Assembly: GCA_947476855.1 (NCBI GenBank)
Contig: CANJSR010000272.1
Location: 1-6,879 of the forward strand
Reading direction: 5' to 3'
From: Acetobacteraceae bacterium
GTDB lineage: Bacteria > Pseudomonadota > Alphaproteobacteria > Acetobacterales > Acetobacteraceae
Length of the DNA stretch: 6,879 nt
Part shown: one piece after another, positions 1 through 6,135 of the stretch
Layout: each line of letters opens with the position of its first letter
Position numbering within the stretch: position 1 is the first letter of the stretch
Position numbers and translations under genes: made by a program
Notes under the pieces: model-generated
What the model was told of the DNA's origin: nothing
Database searches by the model: none
What the model saw: only the letters and a program-made list of their open reading frames with translations

Positions 1-412
1 CCTTACCGGCATCGGTGGTGGCGAGGGTGGGAGCGAAACCGCCGAGACGAACCTTGCCGGCATCGGTGGTGCTCAGTGTCGGAGCGAAGCCGCCGAGACG
101 CACCTTACCGGCATCGGTGGTGCTCAGTGTCGGAGCGAAACCGCCGAGGCGGACCTTGCCAGCATCGGTGGTGGCCAGGGTCGGGGCGAAACCGCCGAGA
201 CGGACCTTGCCAGCGTCGGTGGTGCTCAGGGTTGGAGCGAAGCCGCCGAGGCGGACCTTACCGGCATCGGTGGTGCTCAGCGTCGGAGCGAAGCCGCCGA
301 GACGAACCTTCGAGGCATCGGTGGTCGGCAACGTCGGGGCAAAACCACCCAGGCGCACGATGCCAGAGTCAGCGATTTCCTTCGACACGACGGCAGCGGA
401 ACGAACGAACAT
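1..412 (-). CDS. Uncharacterised tandem-repeat protein, 5' part only (at least 137 aa; runs off window)
   Basis: I do not recognise this gene. Read on the minus strand from ATG at 412-410, it stays open to the window edge. It begins MFVRSAAVVSKEIADSGI, followed by seven complete 17-residue units, mostly VRLGGFAPTLSTTDAGK. Position 1 fits the first base of another Val codon, so the array probably continues. An in-frame TAG at 418-416 lies just upstream, so this ATG is the first possible start. AAGGGG at 425-420 sits 7 nt before it as a ribosome-binding site. Across units 2-7 every amino-acid position is invariant except Ser/Ala at unit position 11, while many third codon positions vary. That pattern supports coding on this strand. 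There is no cysteine, no obvious signal peptide and no membrane segment, and each unit carries net charge of about +1. Function is unknown; a multi-core peptide precursor or a repetitive structural or binding protein are both possible. It is probably transcribed separately from tldD, because a terminator lies between them. Confidence 0.85.
   Translation of the reverse strand, partial: MFVRSAAVVSKEIADSGIVRLGGFAPTLPTTDASKVRLGGFAPTLSTTDAGKVRLGGFAPTLSTTDAGKVRLGGFAPTLATTDAGKVRLGGFAPTLSTTDAGKVRLGGFAPTLSTTDAGKVRLGGFAPTLATTDAGK
2..358 (-). repeat. Seven tandem 51-bp units encoding a 17-residue repeat
   Basis: In-frame units occupy 308-358, 257-307, 206-256, 155-205, 104-154, 53-103 and 2-52, with no spacers and no length variation. 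The encoded unit is VRLGGFAPTLxTTDAGK, where x is Pro in the first unit and Ser or Ala in the others. The first unit also ends ASK instead of AGK. DNA differences between units 2-7 lie at third codon positions, apart from the AGC/GCC (Ser/Ala) swap. For example, units 5 and 6 differ at four sites, all synonymous. The array is open at the window's left edge, so the copy number is a minimum. Confidence 0.95.
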
Positions 413-509
413 GGTCTAACCCCTTTTGCGCCTGTTTCCGAGACCTTGCGTCTTCGTGACGCCGGTCCACGCGATTTCCATGACGCCGAGATTCCCACAT
501 TGAGGATTT

Positions 510-542
510 TTTATCGTTTTTTTAACGTTATCCACGCGTCAA
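510..542 (-). promoter_or_regulatory. Weak promoter candidate for the repeat gene
   Basis: On the minus strand TTGACG (542-537) is a good -35 hexamer, followed by an A-rich stretch that includes GATAAA (515-510). The 21-nt spacing between the two is too long for a standard sigma-70 promoter, and no better -10 lies at 16-18 nt. Transcription from here would leave a leader of roughly 90 nt before the ATG at 412. It is listed because it is the best candidate seen between the upstream terminator and the gene. Confidence 0.2.
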
Positions 543-613
543 ATCGACAGAGCTTGTGCTTTGCTTTTTGCGTGTATTCGCTGGCGGCTATGCATGTGCC
601 AAATTGCTCAATG

Positions 614-632
614 CTTACCACAGGATGGTAAG
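614..632. repeat. Short palindrome, 7-bp arms
   Basis: CTTACCA (614-620) and TGGTAAG (626-632) are perfect inverted arms around a 5-nt centre. No T run follows on either strand, so a terminator is unlikely. It lies upstream of the repeat gene and downstream of the putative terminator, where an operator would be plausible. No protein family can be assigned. Confidence 0.5.
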
Positions 633-670
633 AAGCCCCCGCGATGCTTGATTACTTATAACCATCTCGT

Positions 671-698
671 GAAAATGGCGGCACTCTCGTGCCGCCAT
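671..698 (-). terminator. Rho-independent terminator of the ctaA-kinase-tldD unit
   Basis: ATGGCGGCAC (675-684) and GTGCCGCCAT (689-698) form a perfect 10-bp, GC-rich stem with a 4-nt loop. Reading the minus strand, the stem runs directly into TTTT. The hairpin begins 65 nt after the tldD stop codon, where a terminator would be expected. This implies that the repeat gene further on is transcribed from its own promoter. Confidence 0.75.
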
Positions 699-716
699 GT
701 CCAAAATTTATGTCTG

Positions 717-734
717 TCGCCATTTTTATGGCGA
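717..734. repeat. Short palindrome between the tldD stop and the terminator
   Basis: TCGCCAT (717-723) and ATGGCGA (728-734) are perfect 7-bp arms around TTTT. On the minus strand the loop reads AAAA and no T run follows, so it is a poor terminator alone. Its arms share GCCAT/ATGGC with the larger hairpin at 675-698. It may help protect the 3' end of the tldD mRNA or be a relic of a repeated palindrome. Confidence 0.45.
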
Positions 735-763
735 ATCGCGCTGCTCCGGGCCTTCAGCCCATG

Positions 764-2218
764 TCAGGCGGCCGTGCCGCCCACTGTCAGCCCCGCCAAT
801 TTTAACGTTGGTTGACCAACCCCAACGGGAACTCCCTGCCCGCTCTTGCCACAAGTGCCGATCCCGGGGTCCATTGCCATATCGTTCCCAACCATCGTCA
901 CCCGCGTCAACGCATTGGGACCGTTACCAATCAACGTCGCGCCTCGCACCGGGGCCGTAACCTTGCCGTCCTCGATCAAATACGCCTCGCTGGCCGAAAA
1001 AACGAACTTCCCGGACGTGATATCGACCTGCCCGCCACCAAAATTAACGGCATAGAGACCTTTTCGTACCGACCGGATCATCTCCTCGGGCGCGTGGGAC
1101 CCGCCCAGCATGACCGTGTTCGTCATCCGCGGCATCGGAGAATGGGCGTAGGACTGCCGTCGCCCGTTCCCCGTCGCCCGCATTCCCATCAATCGTGCGT
1201 TAAGGCGGTCCTGCATATACCCCACCAGGATGCCGTCCTCGATCAGCACGGTCCGGCTGGTCGGCGTGCCTTCATCGTCAACGGTCAGGCTGCCGCGCCG
1301 ATCCGCGATCGTGCCGTCATCGATCACGGTCACGCCGGGGGACGCGATCCGCTCCCCCAGCAAGCCCGCGAAGGCGGAGGTTTTCTTGCGGTTGAAATCG
1401 CCTTCCAACCCGTGCCCGATCGCCTCATGCAGCAGGATGCCGGGCCAGCCGGACCCAAGAACGACTTCCATCTCCCCCGCGGGAGCCGGACGGCTGTCGA
1501 GGTTGACCAGCGCCTGGCGCAAAGCCTCGTCCACAGCGCCGCGCCAGACCGACTCGGCTGTCACGGTGTCGTAGGCATGGCGGCCGCCGGTGCCGTAGCT
1601 GCCGGTTTCCCGCCGCCCGTCCTTCTCCACAACGACCGAGACGTTCAGCCGCACCAAGGGACGGATATCCGCGACGCGCGTCCCGTCGGCACGCAGGATC
1701 TGCACCGCCTGCCATTCGCCGCCGATCGAGGCCATAACCTGCGTGACCCGGCTGTCCTTGCCGCGGGCATAGGCGTCGATCTCGGACAGCAACGCCGTGC
1801 GGGCCGAAAACGCCATCTGCCGCAGCGGATTCACGTCCGAATACAGCCGAGCGTTGGTGGATCGTGGGGGTTCGGCCGATTCGCCCGCATGTCCCTTCGC
1901 AACCGACGAAACCGTCTCGGCCGCCCGCTTCAGCGCGGCTTCCGAGATTTCACCGGCATGGGCATAGCCAGTCGCCTCCCCGGCCACCGCGCGCAGGCCG
2001 AAGCCCAGGCTGGAATCGGATGCGGCACTGCGGATGCGGCCGTCATCAAGGCTGATCTGCTCGCTCTCTCGGTATTCGAGGAACAATTCGCCGTCGTCGC
2101 TGCCGGTCAGCGCGGCCTGGACGTGGCGTTCAGCGGCGGCACGGTCCAGTTCGGCGCCCGCGCGTTCGAAGAAAAGCTGGTCGGTCGCGGCCAGCGGTGT
2201 CGTGCCCGTCGTGGTCAT
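764..2218 (-). CDS. tldD: TldD, metalloprotease subunit (TldD/PmbA family, peptidase U62)
   Basis: This is a 484-residue protein, the usual length for TldD. The zinc-binding HExxxH motif is seen as HEAIGHGLEGDF starting at residue 264. The conserved C-terminal GTCGKSGQG, with Cys456 as the expected third metal ligand, is also intact. In E. coli TldD forms a heterodimer with TldE (PmbA); the pair cleaves unstructured peptides in the cytoplasm, finishes microcin B17 maturation and degrades the antitoxin CcdA. A TldE gene is not in this window. AGGGA about 9 nt before the ATG supports the start. It is the last gene of the minus-strand run, 42 bp after the kinase stop, and is followed by a terminator-like hairpin at 671-698. 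Nothing suggests that it is damaged. Confidence 0.96.
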   Translation of the reverse strand: MTTTGTTPLAATDQLFFERAGAELDRAAAERHVQAALTGSDDGELFLEYRESEQISLDDGRIRSAASDSSLGFGLRAVAGEATGYAHAGEISEAALKRAAETVSSVAKGHAGESAEPPRSTNARLYSDVNPLRQMAFSARTALLSEIDAYARGKDSRVTQVMASIGGEWQAVQILRADGTRVADIRPLVRLNVSVVVEKDGRRETGSYGTGGRHAYDTVTAESVWRGAVDEALRQALVNLDSRPAPAGEMEVVLGSGWPGILLHEAIGHGLEGDFNRKKTSAFAGLLGERIASPGVTVIDDGTIADRRGSLTVDDEGTPTSRTVLIEDGILVGYMQDRLNARLMGMRATGNGRRQSYAHSPMPRMTNTVMLGGSHAPEEMIRSVRKGLYAVNFGGGQVDITSGKFVFSASEAYLIEDGKVTAPVRGATLIGNGPNALTRVTMVGNDMAMDPGIGTCGKSGQGVPVGVGQPTLKLAGLTVGGTAA

Positions 2219-2260
2219 GCTGGATATCCCTGAAAACGGTTCAGCCCATCAGATGGGGTG

Positions 2261-4570
2261 TCACGGCACGCCTGACACCTGTGGTCGTACCAGCCTGGTC
2301 GCCGGAAGCCTGACCTCGGCCATGGTGCCGGCCTGCGGCGCACTCCGCAGAACAAGCCGCCCATCGTGCCCGGCAATCATGGCCCGCGCGATATACAGCC
2401 CAAGGCCCGCGCCCGGGTACCGGCGGGACAGGGTGTTGTCGAGCTGGGTGAACGGCTCAAACACACGCTCCAGGTCGTCTTCGGGAATGCCGATTCCGGA
2501 GTCGCGTACATATATAAAGAGATCACCGTCCGGCTCGATCCGCGCGCCGATGGTCACGGTGCCGCCGGGTTCAGTGAACTTGATCGCGTTGGACAGAAGC
2601 TGGTGCAGGGCCTGCTGCATCCAGCGTTCGTCCGAGCGAAGGCGCGGCAGGTCGGGCATGATCTCGACCGCGACCGAAATCTCCCCGGCCTGGGCCGTCG
2701 TGTGGGACTGGCGGACCACGGCCCGGATCAGATGATCGACGTCCACCTGTTCGGCGGACAGGTCGAACCGACCGGACTCCAGCCTGGCCACGTCCAGGAC
2801 GATGTTGATGACCGACAGAAGCTGGCGGCCGGCGTCGTTGATCTCCTGCGCGAACTCGGTCACCCGTTCGGGGTCCGGTTCGGCGCCTTCACGGATCAGC
2901 GCGTCGGAGAAGCCGATCACGGCGTTCAATGGCGTGCGGAGCTCATGGCTCATGGTCGCGAGGAAGCGCGACTTGGCCTGGTTCGCGGCTTCCGCGGAGT
3001 CACGGGACCGGCGGAGCGCTTCCTCGATCATGTGGGCGTCGGTGATGTCGGTATAGGTCGTCACCCACCCGCCCGTCGTGGTCGGGTCCGAGCGCATGTC
3101 CAGCACCCGCCCGGTGCGCATCGTTACCTGCCGGCGGTATGGTTTGGAGTGATCGCGGACCACGATGTCCTTGGCGATCCAGTCCGTGTCCTCGCTGTCC
3201 GCCCAGGCCTTGTTGGTACGCAGATATTCGACGATCTCGGCATCGGTCATACCCGGCACCAGCACGTCCTCTGGCTGGCCCAGCAACTCGGCGGTGACGG
3301 CGTTGGTGGCGATCAGGCGCCGATCGGGGCCCCATAGCAGGATGCCATGGCGGATGTTCGCCAGCATCGCCGCCATTTCCTCACTGCGCCGAGCCCCTTC
3401 CGCCTGGGCTTCGACCAGTTGCGTGATGTCGGTGACGACGCTGATATGCCCGCCATCCGGCAGTGGAGCCGTGCGGACATCGATCGCCGGGCCGGTGGGC
3501 CGCTTCCGGCGCCGCTGCTGCTGGCGGCCGATGTCGTGGGACATCTGCTCGGAATAGACGGTCCTGGGATCGCCCTCGCCATACTCGCCCGCCTCGGCGC
3601 GACGGCGGATGATGTCGGACATGTGATCCCCGACCTCGACCGGCGCACCCGCCATCACCTGCCTGTAGGTGGGGTTGATCAACGTCACCCGATGGTCGGC
3701 ACCATAGACGCAGATGCCATGCGGGACCGCTGCCACCACCGTATCCAGCAGTTGCGCGCGCCTGCGAGCCTCATCCTCGGCCTGGGCGAGACGGGTGATG
3801 TCGGTCAGGGTGATCGTCCAGCCACCATCCGGCAGCGGCGCCGAGACGACATCGATCACCGCCCCATTGCTGCTCAGGCGTCGCACGGTGGAGGGGATGG
3901 AGCGGTTGGTGGCGCTCTGGCCGGCGAGGAACGCGATCCCGTCGGCCCCGGAATACTCATCCCGCTGTGCCATGAGCGCGAGGAGGTTGGAGAACCCCGC
4001 GCCGGGCATCACCGATTCATTGGGCAGGGACAGGAGTTCAGCGAAGCTGGGGTTGGAGAACAGCAGGCGGCCATCCGGGCCGAAGGCGCCCAGGCCGGTC
4101 CGCAGCGTGGCCAGGGCCGCGGTGGTCTGGCGCATCGCGCGTTCGGCGTCGGCGCGGGCGGCGAGCAGGCCGGTGGTCTCGATTGCGCTGACGACATAGC
4201 CGCCGCCGACGATGGGTGCGTTGTAGAGGTCGAAGCTGCGGCCCATGTAGGTGCGCCGGCGCAGGCGCCCCGTCTGGCCGCGGTCGGGGGCCATGACCGC
4301 CGCGACCTGGGCATCCGGGTCACCCGGGCCATAGACCCCGCGGAGGGCGGAAGCCCGGACGGCATCGACGACGGGTGTGCCAGGTGGAAAGGAGTCTGCG
4401 GGCAGGCCGATCGACTCCAGGAACGCCGGGTTCATCAGGACGATGCGTTGTTGGGAGTCGACGATCGCGATGCCAACCTGCATGGCGTTGATCGCCGCGA
4501 CGAGCGGAACGTCCAGGGATCCGGCTTCGCGAGCGTTCGCGGTCGGGAACGGAGCCGGCTGATCGGTCAT
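2261..4570 (-). CDS. Soluble sensor histidine kinase with four PAS domains
   Basis: The 769-residue product has four PAS-like modules at about residues 20-135, 150-260, 272-384 and 395-512. They end in similar strands: GGYVVSAIETT, GGWTITLTDIT, GGHISVVTDIT and GGWVTTYTDIT. A short helical linker follows, then the HisKA domain (H-box MSHELRTPLNAVIGF, phospho-acceptor His542) and the HATPase domain: N-box around residues 656-665, G1 DSGIGIPEDDL at 690-700, F-box VFEPF at 703-707, G2 GAGLGL at 720-725. I see no membrane segment and no receiver domain, so it should act in the cytoplasm and pass phosphate to a separate protein not in this window. The signal is unknown. The start at 4570 was chosen because its ATG overlaps the ctaA stop as ATGA and the conserved sequence begins soon after. 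An in-frame start at 4810 would add 80 Arg/Ala/Pro-rich residues lying within ctaA. The co-transcription with heme A synthase hints at redox or respiratory sensing, but this is an inference. Confidence 0.93.
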   Translation of the reverse strand: MTDQPAPFPTANAREAGSLDVPLVAAINAMQVGIAIVDSQQRIVLMNPAFLESIGLPADSFPPGTPVVDAVRASALRGVYGPGDPDAQVAAVMAPDRGQTGRLRRRTYMGRSFDLYNAPIVGGGYVVSAIETTGLLAARADAERAMRQTTAALATLRTGLGAFGPDGRLLFSNPSFAELLSLPNESVMPGAGFSNLLALMAQRDEYSGADGIAFLAGQSATNRSIPSTVRRLSSNGAVIDVVSAPLPDGGWTITLTDITRLAQAEDEARRRAQLLDTVVAAVPHGICVYGADHRVTLINPTYRQVMAGAPVEVGDHMSDIIRRRAEAGEYGEGDPRTVYSEQMSHDIGRQQQRRRKRPTGPAIDVRTAPLPDGGHISVVTDITQLVEAQAEGARRSEEMAAMLANIRHGILLWGPDRRLIATNAVTAELLGQPEDVLVPGMTDAEIVEYLRTNKAWADSEDTDWIAKDIVVRDHSKPYRRQVTMRTGRVLDMRSDPTTTGGWVTTYTDITDAHMIEEALRRSRDSAEAANQAKSRFLATMSHELRTPLNAVIGFSDALIREGAEPDPERVTEFAQEINDAGRQLLSVINIVLDVARLESGRFDLSAEQVDVDHLIRAVVRQSHTTAQAGEISVAVEIMPDLPRLRSDERWMQQALHQLLSNAIKFTEPGGTVTIGARIEPDGDLFIYVRDSGIGIPEDDLERVFEPFTQLDNTLSRRYPGAGLGLYIARAMIAGHDGRLVLRSAPQAGTMAEVRLPATRLVRPQVSGVP

Positions 4571-5664
4571 TCCGGACCGCCGCGCGCCCGGGGCACGCGG
4601 GTGGTATGCAGCAACACGAGCGCGGCGGTCAGGACCAGGACTGCGCCCACCTGGTGCGCGGTGCCAAGCCCAAGCGGGACGACGTGCAGCAGGGTTACGA
4701 CCCCGAGGACGTACTGGCCGATGACGGCCGCGCCGAGGGCATACAGCACCGGCCTGGGCAGAAGCTGCGGCGACACCCGCAGTCCGACCACCACCGTGAC
4801 CAGCGCGCAAATGGCGGTGATCGAGGCCAGCAGCCGGTGATTGAACTGCACGGCGGCGACGTTCTCGGTGAAATTGAGGATGAATGGCCGCAGGTCACCA
4901 TAGCCCGCCGGGACGAGTTGCCCATCCATCAGCGGGAAGGTGTTGTAGGTCAGGCCGGCCCGGATACCAGCGACGAACCCGCCTGCCAGGATCGTGATCG
5001 CGACCAGACCACAGGTTGTCGCGGTGAGCATATGGGTCCGTTGCACCGCGCGCGCGGCCATCGGCGGCCCAAGCGCCACGTTCAGGGCGGTCCAGAGGAT
5101 CGCGCCATACAGAACAAGCGCCAGCCCCAGATGAATGACCAGCCGGTAGGCCGACACGGTCGTGGCGTCGGGGAAGAAGCCGGACGCGACCATGAACCAG
5201 CCAACCGCGCCCTGCAGGCCGCCCAGGACAAATAGCGCGAGCAGCCGCGGTACCAGGCGCTGGGCGATATGTCCCTTCGCCCAGAACCACACGAACGGCA
5301 CCAGGAACGCCAGCCCCAGGGCTCGGCCCCAGAAGCGGTGGAACCATTCGAGCCAGAAGATGCCCTTGAAGTCCGCCAGGCCGAAATCGGCGTTCACCAG
5401 GGCGAACTGGGGGATCTGCTTGTAGAGCGTGAACAGGCGCTGCCACTCCGCCTCGGTCAATGGCGGCAGGGTGCCCATCAGCGGAGCCCATTCCATGATC
5501 GACAGGCCGGACCCGGACAGGCGCGTCGCGCCGCCAAGGCCGATCATCACCAGGACCATGCCGGCCACGGCGAATAGCCATGTCCCGACGAGCCGGCGGC
5601 TGCGCCGGCTCGCGGCCCGGTCGCTCGATGATGCGCCGGGGAAATCTCCCACGTCGAAAGGCAT
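4567..5664 (-). CDS. ctaA: Heme A synthase, COX15/CtaA family
   Basis: This is a 365-residue polytopic membrane protein, beginning its first hydrophobic segment at about residue 25 and having about eight in all. It oxidises the C8 methyl group of heme O to a formyl group, giving heme A for heme-copper terminal oxidases. The conserved heme-ligand or catalytic histidines are present in their expected contexts: His109 in EWFHRFWGR, His178 in RLVIHLGL, His276 in QFNHRLLA and His337 in GTAHQVGA. The N-terminal GGATRLSGSGLS motif (residues 44-55) is also typical. No CxxxC pair is seen in the first loop, so this is the proteobacterial/mitochondrial COX15 type rather than the Bacillus type. No Shine-Dalgarno precedes the ATG, but TATAAT lies 6 nt upstream, which suggests a leaderless mRNA. 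Its stop overlaps the kinase start by 4 bp. No ctaB or cox structural genes lie in the window. Confidence 0.95.
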   Translation of the reverse strand: MPFDVGDFPGASSSDRAASRRSRRLVGTWLFAVAGMVLVMIGLGGATRLSGSGLSIMEWAPLMGTLPPLTEAEWQRLFTLYKQIPQFALVNADFGLADFKGIFWLEWFHRFWGRALGLAFLVPFVWFWAKGHIAQRLVPRLLALFVLGGLQGAVGWFMVASGFFPDATTVSAYRLVIHLGLALVLYGAILWTALNVALGPPMAARAVQRTHMLTATTCGLVAITILAGGFVAGIRAGLTYNTFPLMDGQLVPAGYGDLRPFILNFTENVAAVQFNHRLLASITAICALVTVVVGLRVSPQLLPRPVLYALGAAVIGQYVLGVVTLLHVVPLGLGTAHQVGAVLVLTAALVLLHTTRVPRARGGPE

Positions 5665-5670
5665 GGGGCC

Positions 5671-5676
5671 ATTATA
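5671..5676 (-). promoter_or_regulatory. TATAAT -10 box immediately upstream of ctaA
   Basis: A perfect TATAAT on the minus strand (5676-5671) ends 6 nt before the ctaA ATG (5664-5662). Transcription would normally begin about 6-8 nt after a -10 box, at or next to the A of the ATG. The absence of a Shine-Dalgarno fits a leaderless transcript. The -35 position at 17-18 nt spacing (around 5694-5700) reads TATCCA or GTATCC, a poor match, so the box could be chance in this short gap. Confidence 0.45.
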
Positions 5677-5753
5677 AGACCACCGCGCAAACCTGGATAC
5701 AGGTTGTTGTCGTGACGATAGGGCCGACGTGTTGTGTGGCTGAAAGTGTGCCG

Positions 5754-6014
5754 TCAGTGCAACCGCAGGACGGTGGTTGCATGGCGAAGGCCCGGTTGTC
5801 GTGTCAGGGAGACGCGGGCGACGCGGACGGAATGGACCTTGCCATCAAGCTCCCGGTTCCAGAAATCGAGGAACCCATGCAGCACGGGAAAGCGCGGGGC
5901 GAGATCGAAATCCTGCCAGATGAAGGACTGCAGCAGGCGGGGATGATCCGGGAGGTGGTACAGGATCTCGGCTGTCGTGAGGTGATAATCGCGGGGTGAT
6001 GACACGCGATGCAT
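5754..6014 (-). CDS. usg: Usg family small protein, function unknown
   Basis: The 86-residue product matches the Usg family from memory. Hallmarks are DYHLTTAEILYHLPDHP near the N-terminus, then SFIWQDFDLAPRFP, FLDFWNRELDGKVHSVRVA and a short basic tail. Usg was named as the gene upstream of trpF in alphaproteobacterial tryptophan clusters; its biochemical role is not known, and no trp genes lie here. I place the start at the ATG at 6014. It has a full AAGGAGG Shine-Dalgarno (6030-6024) 9 nt upstream, and the family's conserved block begins about 10 residues later. An ATG at 6041 would add nine residues and would place this Shine-Dalgarno inside the coding region. It is divergent from groES across a 263-bp control region and 89 bp upstream of ctaA on the same strand, so read-through into ctaA is possible. 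Confidence 0.9.
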   Translation of the reverse strand: MHRVSSPRDYHLTTAEILYHLPDHPRLLQSFIWQDFDLAPRFPVLHGFLDFWNRELDGKVHSVRVARVSLTRQPGLRHATTVLRLH

Positions 6015-6100
6015 GACGATAAGCCTCCTTTTCGCTGTCATGTCATCGAAGGATGGCCCGGAAATTTGTGGGTCTGCAAGAAAAACCGTTCGATATCAAT

Positions 6101-6109
6101 ATTTTATCA
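6101..6109 (-). promoter_or_regulatory. Candidate extended -10 element for usg
   Basis: On the minus strand TGATAAAAT (6109-6101) resembles an extended -10 (TG, one base, then TAAAAT). It would start transcription near 6094, about 80 nt before the usg ATG. No good -35 lies at the right distance. It overlaps the left arm of the CIRCE-like element at 6104-6130, which could tie usg to HrcA control. This is speculative. Confidence 0.25.
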
Positions 6110-6130
6110 CTCTGCACCTGAGAGTGCTGC
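6104..6130 (+). promoter_or_regulatory. CIRCE-like HrcA operator 1 (distal to groES)
   Basis: TTATCACTC, 9 nt, then GAGTGCTGC matches the CIRCE consensus TTAGCACTC-N9-GAGTGCTAA at 15 of 18 positions with the exact 9-nt spacing. The core CACTC/GAGTG is intact; one left-arm base and the last two right-arm bases deviate. It ends 5 bp before the RpoH-like -35 of groES. HrcA binds CIRCE as a repressor of heat-shock operons. The hrcA gene is not in this window. Confidence 0.65.
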
Positions 6131-6135
6131 CAGCC

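Larger units (their letters stand above)
413..763. other. Gene-free gap between the repeat gene and tldD
   Basis: I see no convincing gene in these 351 bp. The stretch from about 500 to 735 is visibly richer in A/T than the flanking genes, with T runs at 507-512 and 517-523. It contains the ribosome-binding site of the repeat gene at 420-425, palindromes at 614-632 and 717-734, and a terminator-like hairpin at 671-698. Just upstream of the repeat gene, GCGTC/GACGC (448-452 and 458-462) could form a small hairpin in its leader RNA. The promoter of the repeat gene should lie between about 430 and 670. Short open frames here have no supporting start signals. Confidence 0.7.

Noticed and set aside
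1..358. CRISPR-like array
   Set aside because: The 51-bp units are contiguous with no unique spacers and are in frame with a protein.
15..419. Plus-strand open frame of 134 codons through the repeat array
   Set aside because: It is the antisense of the minus-strand repeat gene. Variation between units falls on third codon positions of the minus frame, and no ribosome-binding site precedes the plus ATG.
812..2233. Long plus-strand open frame opposite tldD
   Set aside because: Arg/Pro/Gly/His-rich composition typical of GC-rich antisense shadow; the opposite strand encodes a complete TldD with its active-site motif.
4571..4810. 80-residue N-terminal extension of the kinase
   Set aside because: The added sequence is Arg/Ala/Pro-rich and lies wholly within ctaA. 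The ATGA overlap at 4567-4570 gives a more natural start.
3347..4840. Long plus-strand open frame opposite the kinase
   Set aside because: Antisense shadow of the four-PAS kinase; no recognisable domain and low-complexity composition.
5758..5781. Inverted repeat TGCAACC/GGTTGCA as a terminator after usg
   Set aside because: It lies within the last usg codons with a 10-nt loop, and no T run follows on the minus strand.
6015..6041. Upstream ATG for usg at 6041
   Set aside because: It lacks a good ribosome-binding site and would put the strong AAGGAGG at 6024-6030 inside the coding sequence.
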